Shown piece by piece: positions 1 through 12,998 of a stretch of 64,000 nt of DNA. Within the stretch, counting starts at the first letter, position 1. Each line of letters starts with the position of its first letter. The position numbers and the translations under genes are program-made. Origin of the DNA: Effrenium voratum (taxonomy: Eukaryota > Sar > Dinophyceae > Suessiales > Symbiodiniaceae); assembly GCA_963377175.1 (NCBI GenBank), contig CAUJNA010001225.1, positions 259,311 to 323,310 of the forward strand, given 5' to 3'. Below the pieces are notes generated by a model. It had not been told where the DNA came from, did not search any database, and worked only from the letters and a program-made list of their open reading frames with translations.

Positions 1-444
1 GTGGGTTCCTTTAAGGGAATCCCCAAAACCGGTTCATTCCCACATTCCCTATCGCACCAGGAAGTAAAGTTGAAAAAAACACCCGTGACATGAGAACATA
101 CCCGAAACTTCCGTGATAAAGAGGGCAAATTGTGAGCGGGACCCATGCGTGTTTTGTGAAACCTGTTTTTGACCGTTGCACGCTTAGCCATTTGGTTTAC
201 CTCCTTTTGCTTAGGTCCATTGGGAAAAAGAAAGTCGTGCATGATAGATTCCTGTTTGCAACCAACGGGCAAAAATAAGAACATCTTCAGCAAATGGGGG
301 ATCCAGATGGAAACCCCATTTCCCTGTTTTGGTGGCTTTCCATGGAAAAAAGCAAAACCAAACACACCCAAACCGAAGCTTACGGAACAAAACACCCATC
401 CGTCGGGTTTTTTAATCAGTCGTCTCGAACCGGCCACAGATCGC

Positions 445-501
445 CTCTTTCAGCACCTTGCCAGCACCCTGGAAGGTTCCACCAGTACCATAGCCTGTGA
501 C
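445..501 (-). CDS. cysK: cysK exon 14 of those found, PLP phosphate loop
   Basis: 57 nt reading VTGYGTGGTFQGAGKVLKE. GTGGT is the loop binding the PLP phosphate. Acceptor TCAG|GTC, donor GAG|GCGATC, so the gene continues towards and beyond position 1. I found no further exon in 1-444. Confidence 0.93.
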
Positions 502-3500
502 CTGATCAGGTCGAAACCCAAAACAAAAAACCTGTTGGTTTGGGGGGGGGGGGGAAGGGGGCGAGGCTCCCCTCTTCGCATAGGTCCTACGGCCATTCTC
601 ATGTAGGTGAGATATGCTGTACGTAACTAGGACCTGAGAGTGATATCAGAATTTGTCCTCTCAGGGATTCCAGTGCTATACCAGAAAACTGGCCTGTGCC
701 AAAACAAACTGAGTTCCCTGTCGAACCGCTCAAACCGTTTCAAAGTGGGTTGGGTTTCAGGGTTTCAGAGATAAACGCAAACTTGACAACTGGTCCCCAA
801 CTTTCTTGCTGGTGCGATAGGCAGGGAATGAGAAATAAAATGACCCCTCCCTGCCCTTTGGGGCGCGCCGTTAGGAGGGAACCAACCAATAGGTTTCGAA
901 CACCAACCACAACGGAGCGCCATGTAGCTTCACACGTCCCCGAAAATGGTCCACCTGCACCTTAATTTCACCCAGATGGGCCCTTTCTGGCCCACTGAAC
1001 AAATATTGGCCGTTGGGTCCTTGGCGAAAAACATATCGGCCTGTTTGGAAAACGGTCTTGGCCATCTGTGGCTGTTTTGCGTGGACAACCCGCAACATGC
1101 TTGTCATGCCGTAGCTGGACAATACTTTGCCATTGACATCCTGGGGTCGTTCGGAATGTGCGTCCGTTTGCAGGTTTGTGCGCTCGATTTTCCGAAAAGA
1201 CAATAAACGGTCAGACCCAAAGGTGAAGCTGTACTTCCAATTCTTGCCCTGTGCTGGCTCCAGTTCTTCACAATAAAAAATCCAGGATCTGCAAAGCTAG
1301 GTGGGCCTAAAGCTGCAGGCTGCTCAGCTACCGCGAAAATTATACAAAGGTAATGATGCTCGCAGTTTTTTTTCCGAAATGCACTCGTTATGTTTCTTTG
1401 GAAAACTGCTCATTGTGACATTCAACGACCAGTTGTTGAAGGCCACTTCCCGAAAAAGTCCTCAGTGTATTGAACAAACACAGGTGACAATCGGCGCTGC
1501 AGGCAGAGTGACAACCATCTCCACGTGGCCTACATTTCTTGGTGTTTCAACCCTTGTTGACCGTGGCATGCGTGAGAAGCCCGAACCACGTGGTGCCTCG
1601 TTCCCTGGTCCAAAAGAGCCTTCCCAAATGTCCAAGAACAGGAACCCCCCCATTTGGATGACGGTCAAAGGCAATCCAAAAGCAAAACCTGTTTTCAGGG
1701 CCCCCAATTTCTAGTTGGCAACCATCGGTTCTCAAAATTGGGGAGCCCTTTCTGGGTAGGTGACTTCCTTTGGTTTCCGTCAGCCAGCCAAACACGGGGA
1801 ATTGTGAGACACCTGGGGTCGTAGCCCAGTAGTCCAACTTCTTGCCCTCGAAGTCCCTGTCGCGAAGTCGAATCGGCGAATCCCCGAAATTTGGCGGAGT
1901 CGACGATTCTCCTTTTGGTTTCGTGGCATATCCCTAATGTTTCCACCAGGGCACGACAAATTTACAGGTTCTTGAGTCTCTAGGTACTTGACACCAAAAA
2001 GAACAGGTACCGCTAAAAAGACAGACCCTATCCAGTGAGTCAAACGGATCAACTAAGCGAGCGACCGAGCGACCACACCAAAATTAACATGGAACCTGAC
2101 GTTCGGGGGGTCCTGGTTTGGACCATTTTCCTTGTAAAGGCACCGCACTCTCAGACTTATATGGCAGATTGCTACGGGGAGGGCTTCTGACGCATTCATA
2201 CATACCTAAACGGGACACCCCTCCAAAAAAAGACTGTAAATCTATGGCGCTCTCGTGCGCGAGTGCAGACAGCGCTCGCTCTCTTGCCTCAAGATCTCCG
2301 GCCCCGTGGTCTTGGCCTTAGTCGCCAAAATGGTCCGAACACGCAGTGAAAGTCCAGGGACTCAACCCCCACCACTCCCCGCTCCAAGTTTTCCCCTTCT
2401 CGTTTTTCTGCCGGCTAAGGTCCAGCTGTTGGACCGGAGTCTGCTGGGGGCCCTGGCGTGGTAGGCAGGATTGGCCTGTCGCAATCGGAATGCGATGAGC
2501 GACAAGCCCGTTGAACACAGCACCTGCGCCAGAAATCCCGGAATCTGGGTGTGGGCTCAAAATGAAGTAGGGGGAACCGCAGGTGATAGTCTTTGTTCTA
2601 TATACCAAGCCGACGATTCCAATTCTTGAGCCACAGCCTGATCTGTTTTGTTGCAATTGAGGATTTAAGCCGAATTGTTCGTTGTTACTCTGAATCTCTA
2701 GGCTTGCAATCTCTCCCTTCCCTTCGACCAGAAACGCAACAAATTGGAGACCCAGCCCTGATTTACCAGGATATTCCATAGCTTCAAAAGTCAGTAGAAA
2801 CGGAGCAGCAACATGAATGTCACTTTGCCCGCGTCCCGACTTGCTTTCTTGCTCGCTTGGGCTTCCCTCCCGGGACAAAGGATTTAAAAAGCAAAGCCAA
2901 CAAGCAGCATGCTCTACTGGAAAGTGAGGCCCGAACTGGTGATTCTGCTTGTAGTGTGCTTGACTCTTGACTGTTTGATTATGTGGGATCAATAACAAGG
3001 GGAGCAAACCAATCCTAAATATCATGGATGCAAAAATGCAACACACAGGTGGCGTCGAAACCACATGAGTGCGAGTACCACACGACGACTGGGGTCGTGA
3101 CAGCGGTGATGGTGATGGTGATGATGCTGGTGACATGTGTGCTGGCGATATTGTTGCTGCTGTTGATGATGACGTCGAGCACGAGGATGAGGATGCTGAT
3201 GATGATCAGGATGAGGATGAGGATGAGGATGAGGATGGTAAGGGTAATTGAGACATTTGATTCTTAACCCTGCTTCTTCGTCCAACGTATGCAAGCCTTG
3301 TCTGTCTTGTAAAGATCGCAACTGACCACTCCTTTGACAGGCAGGAGTCAGAAGCCATGTAAACCAGTGCTCTCCTTAAGGAACAAAACAGTTATCAACA
3401 TACCAACACACCTTTGATCTGGTGACTTGTCGTGCTTTGGCACATCTAGGTTCTAGTGTCTGGTAAAGAAATGTAGACCATGGCATCTACATATTGCCCC

Positions 3501-6500
3501 CTTCCAAAAGTCGCGCGCTTCCATGGTTGTTCAAGCACATTGTGAAGACCTAGGTCTTCCCTGGGCAGTGTTCTTTTGCAATTTTCCGTTTGGAGCAATC
3601 ACATGCTGATTTCCCGCAAAAACGCTGAACTAGGAAAAGCACCCAATTCGAAAATTGTCTCTGGTGTATGTCTGCCCTTTTCCGCTCAATTCCCGCTGAT
3701 CTCCCGCGCATATCCCGCCGATCTCAGCGCATTTTCCGCGAGAAAACTGGCCAAATCCAGCTCATGTTGTTTTTGTCCGCTCAAAATCTAAAACGCAAGA
3801 AAAATGCCCAGAGCCCCCCAAAAGTGTCCTGAGTCATAATCAAAGCCGGTATTAAAATGGTCAACCAGAACCATGTAAAGAATTAAGAAGGCGGATGTCC
3901 GCAGCTATTTATGGTTGGGATTGTCCCTTACTAACCTTCATTTACCCGGGTTTTGATTGTGGCTCACCTGAACATGTTGCCCTTGCGGAATCTCACAAAC
4001 ATTGAAGATTGCATACCAACCATCACAAAATGGTTGAGAAGTTTTTTCCGCCCTTGGCATCACCCATCACCCGGGATGTGTCGGTTGCATCGCGCCGCAA
4101 CCGCGCGCCTCATTCTCGAACTGCCGGGCCAGGTACCATCCGTGCTTCTCCGCAAGCTCCTTGCCGGAACCAACTGGTGAACAGGTTCTAATGACCCTTC
4201 CGTTGTGGCGTGAGTTCAGGTGCTAGGTACTGGTTCCCACGTGTTCAGTGGCACGTGTTTTTCATCCCAGTCAGTTCCCTTAGGTGTGCAATACTGTGAA
4301 TGGACGCTCTCCTGCACCACCCAAGAAGCCTTGGAATCGTCTGATTCCCAACGGAAATACCAACGAACAGTGGTTTCAACGATGGTTTCTTGGGTGGTGC
4401 AGGATTTCGTCCATCCACAGTAGCACCGACATGACGCCGACAGCAAGAGGGCAAATCGTCAATGGGGTTGTGGGGGTGCTATAAAAAAAACAAGTTCCGG
4501 CATGATCAATTGATGATGGTAGCAATGTAGCCCCTCGTACTTGGCCTTTTTGAGCGAGTGAAAAATACACCGGCTTCGAACGAGAGTCAATGAAGGTACT
4601 TCCACGGTGGCACTAGATGATGATGTCACATGATCTTAGTCGCTGCGCCGGTGCGTTTTATCCACAGACCTCTACATCTATTTCACCCTTAACCATCACC
4701 CCACTAAAAGGAAACTCAGCCACAATTGGTCCAACATGTGGGTGCCTCCTTTTAAGGGTACCCCGTTTTCTTTCTGGTCATCAAAGAACCAGAAGGAAAA
4801 CCACCATTTGGGGGGAGTTCCCAAAAAAGACACAGCCAATCGAGCCATGTGATTATGAAACTGGCTTAAAAGGACAATGCAGTGAGCCCCACCCACTGCA
4901 ATCATAAGAGAAAACAGAAACGACCCCCATCCGTCAACAGGTTTAGCGGGCGTTCAATTGAAAACCCGTCCGCCTGAGAGCAAGCCCGGGCCAAGTTCAA
5001 CGCTCATCCGGACCATTGACAAATGCCTTTGAACTTTATCCGAATGATGCTTCACGTGGCGCCGGCTTGCTGTGTCACACTGCTGTGTAGGAGAATGAGA
5101 CAGGACAAATAAGAATACGTGGGTGAGTCATTGGCGATACCCTCATAATCATCATCATGGCTCCAAAATAGCCGTTGTTCATGGTGACTGAGTAATCAAT
5201 CTTTGCCAACCGTAGAGGTTTCCCCAAGCCGATAGCTACCAATAGATGACAGATTTGAGCCACATGAACCACTGGACTCAGTTCCCAGGAGCCTCCGCTT
5301 GATGGCGGTGTCTTCCACCTGTGAACTGGGCTGCCCGTTTTCGGATCCCCGCGAAAAGTGACTAACTGTTAGGCCGGTGAAATGGAAATCCAACGACGAA
5401 ACACTAAAAAGGTAAAAGCTATGGGGGTGGCTGGGAACCACTGAGTGAACACGCAATTTTGAAACAACAAGGTTCACCCAAGCCACACAGGCGATCTCGG
5501 TGAGGACCAAATTTACTAGGAAACTTTGTACATGAGGACATTTGCTGAGACCGAGACATTCTTAGTAAGCAGCGAATTGGGCAGACTGGCAGACTCGTCG
5601 CTGCCTTCAGAAGACCCAAGCTTTGGCAGAGCCCCATTTCCCCCTTTGGAGGCGGTTGTCCTTTAGAATCAGCTGTCCATTGCCAACAGGACTCCTTAAA
5701 AGATACATTTTGCCCATTTGAAACATGTGCTTTTCTACCAAAATAAAGGGAAACCACCATTTACAAGGCAATGTTCAGCTGAATAATGTAAGGATCCCTG
5801 CCCAAACTGCACCTTCTGGCGAAAAAACCTTTTTCCGGGCAGGAGGTCCCTACCCAACGTTTCAATCTCAGCATTGACAGTTGGAAGGCAAACTAACGAA
5901 GAGACCCACGAACAAAAGTGCCCAAGTGTTTGGGACATCCTGAAAGGGCTTCTTTGGACATGGGGGTTGATCAATACTCCTGGCCCCCAAATTTGACCAT
6001 GGGTACTTTTTCCCATTTAGTGGTCGTTTTCCCAATGCTCATCCCATGTATTTCGGACCCCCACATGGGAGGGATCCACGTCGCACCGCTCCTCTGCTTT
6101 CAGCACCATACCAGTGCCACCAAGAGGTGCTGGTGTCACCTTCGGACCCGGCACCGGGGTGGGTCCAAGTGGGGGGTTGATCAATAGGTCCGAAATGCTT
6201 TTTGGATGACCATTATGCTTGGAAAACCACCTAAAAATCAGATGTCAACCACCAAATGGGAAAAGTCACCCATGGTCTAAATGGAATATGGATCAATTCC
6301 CAGTTGGAAACTACTGGCATTGCAGTTCAACATGCTTTCCCTTTCTTCAATGCAAGCTGCAGGGTAAAAGTTCAGAAGTGCTCAAAACCAAGCACTTCAG
6401 CCCTACCCAAGAACAGCCTGGCAGTTTGAATCTAGACCTCCGGCGCGGACGTGTGCAACCGGTAGATTCTTTGGCAAAGGATAAGATGTCGAGTGCACCT

Positions 6501-9500
6501 TGCCTCTCGGCAAATGCAACGCAAAAACAAAAACCACGCCTGCTGGTTCTGATCTCTATGAATCATTGACATCTCCGTTAAGCTACATGTTAAGTCAGAA
6601 GCCAAAGAAAAGCTGCTAAAGTGCGCAGGATGTCCATCAGCGACGTGTTGCGTATAGCAAGTGGCGCGAGATGCAGCAGTTCCTCAACCAACAAATTGCC
6701 ACAACACGACGTTGAAGCGCTTGAAGCTTTGCTTGAACTGTCCATATGTATATAATTATATATATATATATATGGTCGCCCCCTCCCCAAGATCCATCCC
6801 CAGCTTTGGACACAGCTAAAACACTGCCAAAAACACTGTGATTTACAGTGTGTTGAGCAGTTTTCAACTGTTTGAAGCAGATGAACAGCAAAACGGATTT
6901 CGTTTAGACTTGACATTGTTTTTGTCAGATGGGTTGATCCTGGACAAGATGTGATGCTGGCAGATGTTTTGGTTTGAGTAGGCATTTTCATATAGTACTT
7001 GCAGCAATTTTGAGTCCGAAGAAGGATAGGCAAGCAAAAGTTTGCAGAGTATTTGTGATTGAAGTGTGCTAAGAAATCTAAATACAAAACAAAAACACAT
7101 TTTTATTGCATTTTTTTCAGTTTGGGAAGGTCATGGTGCTCAAAGTGCTGTACTGTCCTGAGTTGTTGTGTTTCCAAAGCAAACAAAATGGGACAGTACA
7201 GCACTTTTGAGGTGAGGGTGCTCCAAAGTGATGTACTGTCCCTATTTGTTTGCTTTGGAGAGCCAAAAGTGATGTACTGCCCCTAAAAACCATTAAAACA
7301 AAAACACATTTGTAGGTCTCAGGCTATTTGCCATGCAACATGTAAGGACAATTCGATTGGACATATACAATTTGATTGGAGTCTTTCCTTAATAATTTCT
7401 AGTTAATTTCAGTCAGACATTGGGTAGACTTTGGTAAAGATATAAGTAGATTTCAGAAGGAGAGAATTCAAGGTCAGAAATTGTGCTTTTTGTGCTTCCT
7501 AGCCCCAGAACTACCATGGTCAGAAAACACCGAAAAGCACAGTGTTTTGTAGCGTTGTTCGTACTCAATTCACATCTCCACCAACGGCCGCTCTCTAAGA
7601 TTCAGTTTGAATTTGAATAGAATTTCAAAAGGACTCAATAAGGAAATACTTGATCAGAATCCTACTGGAAGTTACATCTTACATTTTAGAATATAGATTT
7701 AAATCCTTGCCCAATAGAACATTACAATTTTAAATTAGAGGTTAAACACAATTTGAGAAGGAATGAATCCAATCACAACTTCTGTTTCATAATATAATTT
7801 GAATTAGAATAATTCTAGTTGAATTGATAGTTTACACAGTATGTTCTTTCCAATCAAACACACCTTATGCAAACATAGTTCAACTCGATCTTCCACTCAA
7901 AAAGTGAAAAAAGCGCACGCTCACAGCGTCCTGCTCTCAAAAGGAATTATATATATATATATATAATATTCACACCCAAAAAGGATTTTGGACACCAAAA
8001 CATACTCGAAACAGCCCGAAGGTGGATCTTGGGGGGAGGGAGCATATATATATATATATATAATACTGTGGAAGCTCTGATTTCACAGAGGTCAGGCTAT
8101 GTTTCACTTGAATTCGCTCGTGGGCGAGCCAAAAGACGCGATCAAACCCCTGGCGCTTCGAAGACCTAAAGCCGTCTGAGGCTTCCGGCCACCACCTTGG
8201 CGCCCATCATGCGCATCACCTGCATCGGGCAGAGAAAAATGCGCTCACCCTCCAGACTAACATGGAAGCTCCCGAACGGACTTTTTTGGAAGACTTGGTT
8301 CCATTTACGTTGGTCGCTGCAACGACCCCCCTGCAAAAAGTGTTCCACTTTGGGGGGTGTAGTGGAAATATTTCCCAAAAAGTTAGAGTCTAAAGATCTA
8401 ACCCAATAGCAGTCAAGTTGCAGCGGCCATTTGGGGGAGCTTCCGGCTGTTAGTCTGAGGGAGTGTACTTGCCTGGTTCACTGCACTGATTTCAGGACAA
8501 GGCAGCGAGTCCCAATGAGGCGGACACAGCTTCCCACTAAAATGCTTTCACTTCCCACAACCGACGTGCCTTCAATTCCAAACAAAGAAGTAGTTTCACT
8601 GCAAACAACCGGAAGCGATTTTTGCCGAACCAAGCATCAAATGACAGTATATCACAAGAAGTCTTTATAGTAGGTGACAAGTTTTTTTTTTGGTTGTTAA
8701 GGGGTGGTCCCTTGCTTGCCTACAGGTAAAATGGATCCACTGGGAGACTTTCATAGTTGTTCCTTTCGGAGTTTCATCCCCGAACTCCCGACTTCCAATT
8801 CGGTGCGCGCGTGTTTGGAAGGTGCGTGGCTCGTGGGTCGGGCGGCTGAGTGGGGTGGCTGGTCCTTGCCTCGCGATCCCGAAGAAAATGGGTGAACTTT
8901 GGGAGACCAGCACTGACCCACTTCACCACAGATGAGTCACAATTAAAACCCGGTACACAAATGGTCGTAATCCCAGAACTATGCTCTATTTCGTCCCTTG
9001 CTAACCTTCACAGGGATTCTTACATGATACAGTACACCTGAACATTGCCTTGTAAATGGTGGTTTCCCTTTGTTTTGGTGGCAAAAGCCATGTTTCAAAT
9101 GCGCAAAATGCATCTTTTAAGGAGCCCTGCTTCATCTACCCAGGTTTTGATTGTGACTCAGATTTCCTCCGTGATACCGAAGAAAGCCATCCCAATGACA
9201 AAAAGGAACCGCTTGGTGTCCCAGAACGTGTGACAATTTGAAGGGATGTCTCCCAGAACGTGTGACAATTTGAAGGGACGGCTCCCTAGTAACAAACCGC
9301 CACTCCCCCCAAAAAAATAAATAAATAATAACAACCCCCCGCCCCCCACGGGAGAGTTTTATTCTTAGGGCGTCGGGTTTGGGCCAGAACTGTTTCAGAC
9401 TGAGTTGCTTAGTGGCATCAAATAGGAAAGCGGGACCCCTTTGACTTGCGGAAAAAGTGTTCAACACACAATTTCCGAGCAAGAACTTTTTCAAAACAAG

Positions 9501-12500
9501 GGAAGGCACCCTTGTGTCTGGTCAAAACAAAACCTTCTCAAGGGAACCCAATGGAGACCCTAATTATAAACCCTTGTCACGCAAGACAACCCTTTGCTGA
9601 ACCCTAATAAGCGCATCCGCAGAGATTCGCTGAGTGGATCTGGGTTCGGAAGAGCTCGGTATTGGTTCAGTATTGGGTAATTCAATATACGTATTGGCAA
9701 TTTTGGGGGTCGGCTGGCGGGGGGGTAGTATTTGGGGAAGGTTTTTTGAGTAGCAAGAAAGGATTACAAAAAGAGAAGGTGCTCCTTAGGGGTCCCTTTC
9801 AAGGGGAAAACCCAAAGGAGGAATTCTTTGATCCGTGTTTTTTTCACTGCAAGGGCTCTTGCGCCCAACACATCGCCTTCCTGGCGTGCGTGCACCGCAC
9901 GCCTTTCGGCGCTCCACGGAGAAGGAGGCGGCCATCGTGGAGACAAAGTTGTAGCCCCGCTGCGCGCACACCTCGTGGGGGCCTTTCGTTGGGGACCTGC
10001 TTTTAGTTTCTTCTTCTCGGCGCGGGGTCGCGCGGGGGGGGGGGGGGGCTTGTAAGTTTCCCATGGTCCCGTTTTCTTTTCGGCTTGGGGGCGGGGTTTG
10101 TTAGTGTCCCAAGAAGTGTTCAAGCTGTCCCCCACTTTGAGTTCCTCTTGACCTACTGGCGCCGGGGGTTTGCAGGTTTTGCCACGGTTTTGCCCAGGTG
10201 TCCCAAGAATTGGAAGGCGTCGATTTTGGGAGTTGGTATCCCTTTGTGGGCTTAAAAGGAAACCAACTGGAAAATCGCCACCGTTTTGGAGGACGAAGGT
10301 GCTCCCCCGCAACACAAACACAATGTACGTGTGTCCCGACATGGGAGAAACCCAGGAAACAGTTTCGGTCCCTGTTGGTTTCACCCTGGTGGTTTTTTAT
10401 CCCATCGCATTTTGGCTTTCCCCTTGAGTTTGGCCCCAAATGGTGGTTTTCCCTGTGCCTAGCCCGCAACAAAGGTTCTCTCTTTGGTTGAACCCCGAAA
10501 GATTCCTTCGGTTGATCCTTTGGCTTCCCTTCAAACCAACCCCGGCACCAAAAAGGGGTAGATTCAAAAGCGACGCAATATGAATCGGATTCCGTCCTAA
10601 AATGGGAGAGTCTCTGCAGGTTGCTGCTGAAAGAGAAGCCAACCAAAGCAACACCCTCGTACTGTCCTATGTGAAAAAACTCATCTTCCCAGTCGAATGA
10701 GGGGTGTCCAGCCATCAAATAGGGCGCCAACTGTGTCAACTGAAATTGCAGCTGGACCAAAGAGAACCAAAAAAACACATCCTTTGGAAAACGATCGCGC
10801 ACTCCAATAGTGTTTACAGGTCAAACAAAAAGGAGACCCTGTTTTTTGCTAGGGTTCCATCTGCAGTTTTACGACACACCCAACTCAGAAGTGATTCCAC
10901 ATGACAGGGTCGATCAAACCAACCCATCGATGGACATGGCAATGACGTCACGGTGTGGAAATGACATCAGCACACCTTCCAAACTTTGGACCCCAGTGAT
11001 AAACAATAAGAGCGATAAGCAACTAGACTAGTAGAATACCTAACACAAACAACCGAAAACACCTACTTTAGGAAAACATATCAACTCCCTCAGCTCACAA
11101 AATATGTGGCCCACTGCCTTCTCAACATTGAAAATATGATGTCGCCTTGGCAGAAAAGCTCAGGCCTAAAAGGTAAATGCGGCTGGACAGCTGGGAAACA
11201 AAAACATGTTCGAGGTCAAGGGACCGCCTGTCACTGTGACTCATCTTCTGCGGAGGGCTTTCGCCGACGCAAAGCTCGCGAGCTCGCGTTTCTCTGCTCC
11301 CCTGGAGCAAGAGTGCGCTCGGCATGCGCCGGAGCGGCCGCACCACAATTCCTTTCCCAGTTGAAGAAATATCTTCCGGCCTCACGACCATGACGCCGGC
11401 TCGGCGGGAAGCACAGTCCTCCCTACCGGAGGGCCGTAGCCTGGCAGGAACCTAGCTACAGTCCCGCGCGGGACTGGCATTTGACGCACGCGACTGACCT
11501 GTTCAGTCTGCTGAAGGGAGGGCATGAAATCCCAAGTTGGGAGTTTGACAGTAGATTCCACAACTCTTGCATCTTACTAGCCACAGCACAGCACACTTGC
11601 GCTGTAGAGGCTTTCTTTCGTGAATTCCAAGGAAGTTGAGTGCAAGTGGTCTTTTACATCAGCTAAACATGGCTGAGGTTGGCCTATAGGAGGTGGGCTC
11701 TTTGAGGATGTTCTGAAGGATACTTGGGTTCAATCACAACGAATCACAAGAACTGCCGCGGTACTGTCGGGCTGCCCCGAATCAAGATGAACCAGGATAT
11801 CGAAACAAGTATTTTGAGAACTCTGTCAGCCAATAAGTTTTGTGTTCAGACCAAGTAATTACATGTTGCATTGCAGCATTGTGGGCAAAGATGTTGCCAC
11901 CAGGAAAAAAAAGAAAAGGGTTCCTTGCCCCCAGTAAAAGAAAGGCAAGGATGACAATCCTTAGGTAAACAAATGTAAACAATGGTGGTGAAACATGAAC
12001 CCAACCAATCTTTTAAGAGTGGCCTGCCTAAACCCCAGCTGAGACTATGCAAGAATCATATTCACTCGGACAGTTGTCTCCTCCCGTCACACAAAATGAC
12101 GAGTTGCACTGCACCAACTATTCATCTTGCTGGTTCTCAGCAGGGAATGAGAAATGGAATGAGCCTGAGAAAAACTATCCCCTATGGTTTCCTTTATTCA
12201 GGAATCCCCTTCTGATTCTGGTTCATTTCCAAAACTCAGAACGCTCACTCTCTGAGCACCAGCAAGGCAGCTTTGGCAAGTGAGAGTTCTGAATACATGT
12301 TGTCTCGTAGGAGCAACAACAAAGAATGTCACTAGTGCATTTGGAAAGTCCCCAGCCACGGTCATGTTGAAAGAGACATGTCAGCTTGTGTTTGTGCTTG
12401 CTGCTTCTTTGCCATGGGGACCCGTGAATCAAGAGCATCCTTAGTTTCTATGGGCGCCACACACAGGACCAGAAGGGCAAACAAAACCAGACTCCCTTGA

Positions 12501-12964
12501 ACGTTACTCCCTGAGGCAACGCCTGCAAGCGAACCGCTGCAAACTTACGGCAATCGCAGGCCACACTGCAAACAGGTAACTGACCCCAAATATGTGGCGT
12601 CCCTTTGTTTAATCCAAGGTGAAAAGGGTACCCTCACACAACCACACACACACACACAGACAGCCATATCTGCAGTACAAGTAGTTCCCAAGCCTGAAAC
12701 CAGGAATCTTTCTGGGGATCCCAAAAATAAAGATATGATGGGGATATGCCCGAAAAGGAGCCCACCATGACAAAGGAATCCCCAAAAGAACCTTCATCAT
12801 GGGATCGTTTTTACCCCACCCCACCCCACCCCACCCCACCCACACCAACCCACCCCACACCCACCCACCCACCAACCCCCACACCCACCCACACCTACCC
12901 CACCCCACCCCACCCCACCCCACCCCACCCCACCCCACCCCACCCCACCCCACCCCACCCCACC

Positions 12965-12998
<34 letters not shown>

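Larger units (their letters stand above)
502..4108 (-). other. cysK introns 10-13 (non-coding)
   Basis: Introns of 1324, 431, 141 and 1633 nt. Contents: the GATGAG tract, Family 1 copy a, and a sequence at 2088-2180 that shares both edges (CATGGAACCTGACGTT and CTCANACT...TGGCAGATTG) with 27053-27190. Nothing else recognised. Confidence 0.7.
4160..9902 (-). other. cysK introns 7-9 (non-coding)
   Basis: Introns of 1932, 2050 and 1683 nt. They hold Families 1, 2 and 3, the 7136-7290 inverted repeat and, at about 7300-7860, a markedly AT-rich stretch without repeats or open frames. Confidence 0.7.

Noticed and set aside
2318..3136. 272-codon minus-strand open frame
   Set aside because: cysK exon 11 lies inside it in another frame, the Met-end half is a GATGAG repeat, and there is no coding bias. 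Chance.
11220..11470. GC-rich patch as a possible RNA gene or exon
   Set aside because: No rRNA or tRNA signature that I can recognise, and cysK exons 6 and 7 already join without it.
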